NCBI GenBank assembly: GCA_011525185.1
Contig: WTIQ01000222.1
Location: 1 to 7,124 of the forward strand
DNA length: 7,124 bases
DNA from: Paracoccaceae bacterium
Lineage (GTDB): Bacteria; Pseudomonadota; Alphaproteobacteria; Rhodobacterales; Rhodobacteraceae
Direction: 5' to 3'
Below, piece after piece: positions 6,496 to 7,124 of the stretch. Each line of letters starts with the position of its first letter. The first letter of the stretch is position 1. The translations under genes were made by a program, and so were the position numbers. The notes under the pieces were generated by a model. The model was given only the letters and a program-made list of their open reading frames with translations, made no database searches and was not told where the DNA came from.

Positions 6496-6949
6496 GTGTT
6501 GTCGCGCCATGTTCATGAGGTTGTGTGCGTCCAAAGCCGTAAGCGCCTCCCATGGGATTGAAAGGCTCTGAAACGAGTGTGACCTTACCGCCAAGGTGAG
6601 TAATCATGTGTTCAATGATGCTATCATGTTGGATCAAAAGATGGTCACCGCAAATCTGACAGGGTGTGTGTCTATTCCCTATGTGCCACGCCAGCTCCAA
6701 GAGATTATCCCCTGTGACCTTCGCCAGCGTTTCTTCTTTTGCTTTGATCAACACCAATGTGCCATCAGTCCATTGTATTACATTGCCACATTTGAGGTTA
6801 GCGGTTTGTTCAAGATCCAAGACAAAGGCCTCGCCTTGGTCGGTCACAAGCTTTTTCCGTCTCAGTAATCGCTCATCATAGGTGAGAGAAATCGTGGCCG
6901 CTGGGTTTTGTTCATCGGGTTCCGTTAGAATAATATGCGCTTTTTTCAT
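6479..6949 (-). CDS. ureE: Urease accessory nickel metallochaperone UreE (156 aa)
   Basis: UreE is a dimeric cytoplasmic nickel chaperone that hands Ni(II) to the UreG/UreF/UreD complex. The N-terminal half carries LTYDERLLRRKKLVTDQGEA (22-41), the UreE fold's 'R.R....T..G' segment, followed by FVLDLEQTANLKCGN. The C-terminal metal-binding domain has WHIGNRHTP with His94, the invariant interface nickel ligand (His96 in Klebsiella UreE), then a CQIC pair (Cys97/Cys100), IQHDSIIEHM with His108 and His114, and NPMGGAYGFGR. The protein ends in a short His-rich tail with His145, 147, 152, 154 and 156, much shorter than the long tail of Klebsiella UreE. The start ATG at 6947-6949 is set by a GAGGT Shine-Dalgarno site. 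The longer frame to 6997 runs into ureC and would translate its end out of frame. The tail-coding DNA also contains the ureF start codons. Confidence 0.97.
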   Translation of the reverse strand: MKKAHIILTEPDEQNPAATISLTYDERLLRRKKLVTDQGEAFVLDLEQTANLKCGNVIQWTDGTLVLIKAKEETLAKVTGDNLLELAWHIGNRHTPCQICGDHLLIQHDSIIEHMITHLGGKVTLVSEPFNPMGGAYGFGRTQPHEHGATTHAHSH

Positions 6950-6956
6950 ACCATTT

Positions 6957-6961
6957 ACCTC
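6957..6961 (-). promoter_or_regulatory. Ribosome binding site of ureE (GAGGT)
   Basis: On the minus strand the ureC stop codon runs into a Shine-Dalgarno sequence (TTTTGAGGT), and the ureE ATG follows after seven bases (AAATGGT). This fixes the ureE start at 6949 and excludes the longer reading from 6997. Confidence 0.75.
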
Positions 6962-7124
6962 AAAACAAAAAGTACCGTTGCGCCATTGGGACAACATCGA
7001 CGGGTTGACAGGTCAGTAACACACCATCGGCATGTACTTCGTATGTTTCAGGGTTTACCTCAATCTTGGGAAGGGCTGTGTTAAGCTTTAAATCTTTTTT
7101 CCCAATTGAGCGAGTGTTTGAAAC
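6960..7124 (-). CDS. ureC: Urease alpha subunit UreC, C-terminal 54 residues (5' part beyond window)
   Basis: This is the end of the catalytic nickel subunit of urease, which hydrolyses urea to ammonia and carbamate. Reading the minus strand from 7124, the frame gives VSNTRSIGKKDLKLNTALPK, then IEVNPETYEVHADGVLLT, and ends with VVPMAQRYFLF and TGA (complement of 6960-6962). The block '..P.I.VDPETYEV..DG..LTC.P....P.AQRYFLF' is the invariant C-terminus of bacterial UreC, so the call is secure despite the short fragment. The active-site residues (carbamylated Lys, nickel-ligand His) lie outside the window. A 10-base gap separates it from ureE, consistent with the usual ureC-E-F-G order. The Cys in LLTC is part of the common C-terminal motif and is not diagnostic. 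Confidence 0.97.
   Translation of the reverse strand, partial: VSNTRSIGKKDLKLNTALPKIEVNPETYEVHADGVLLTCQPVDVVPMAQRYFLF

Noticed and set aside
6950..6997. Longer UreE start at 6997
   Set aside because: This stretch is the end of ureC in another frame, and ureE has a clear GAGGT site before ATG 6949.
1..7124. Mobile elements, CRISPR arrays, tRNA or rRNA genes, phage attachment sites
   Set aside because: No direct repeat arrays, transposase-like frames, terminal inverted repeats or tRNA-like cloverleaf sequences were seen; the window is almost fully covered by housekeeping-type metabolic genes.

Overview
The window looks like a piece of an alphaproteobacterial chromosome, most plausibly from a marine Rhodobacterales (Roseobacter-type) organism. 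This rests on the look of the proteins (BMP-type transporter, CodA-like deaminase, UreF/UreE with a short His tail), the ureC-E-F-G order and a moderate base composition. It is inference, because no marker gene is present. The DNA is almost entirely coding and contains two convergent operon ends.

Left part, + strand (1-5180): the last 100 codons of a BMP-family substrate-binding protein, a strong intercistronic hairpin, a double-domain ABC ATPase, two membrane permeases and a CodA-type cytosine deaminase. The last three junctions are tight (ATGA overlap, ATGA overlap, 8-nt gap), so this reads as one transcription unit. The first four genes form a complete BMP-type (PnrA/YufN-like) ABC importer, a class known to carry nucleosides and related compounds. 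The deaminase suggests that the imported compound is a pyrimidine base or nucleoside whose amino group is released as ammonia.

Right part, - strand (5228-7124): the urease tail, read right to left as ureC (last 54 codons), ureE, ureF and ureG, all nearly touching or overlapping. ureC and ureE are 10 nt apart, ureE and ureF overlap by 17 nt, and ureF and ureG overlap by ATGA. The upstream urease genes (structural subunits, ureD) would lie beyond the right edge. The two units meet tail to tail across a 47-nt gap without a convincing terminator.

Together the region looks like a nitrogen-scavenging neighbourhood: import and deamination of a nucleobase on one strand, and nickel-dependent urea hydrolysis on the other. 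The most notable point is in the deaminase. The residue after the catalytic metal-binding Asp, which is Asp314 in E. coli CodA, is Cys here (Cys310). Replacement of that discriminating Asp has been tied to bacterial 5-methylcytosine deaminases, so this operon may be a 5-methylcytosine (or other 5-substituted cytosine) uptake and salvage unit rather than a plain cytosine one.
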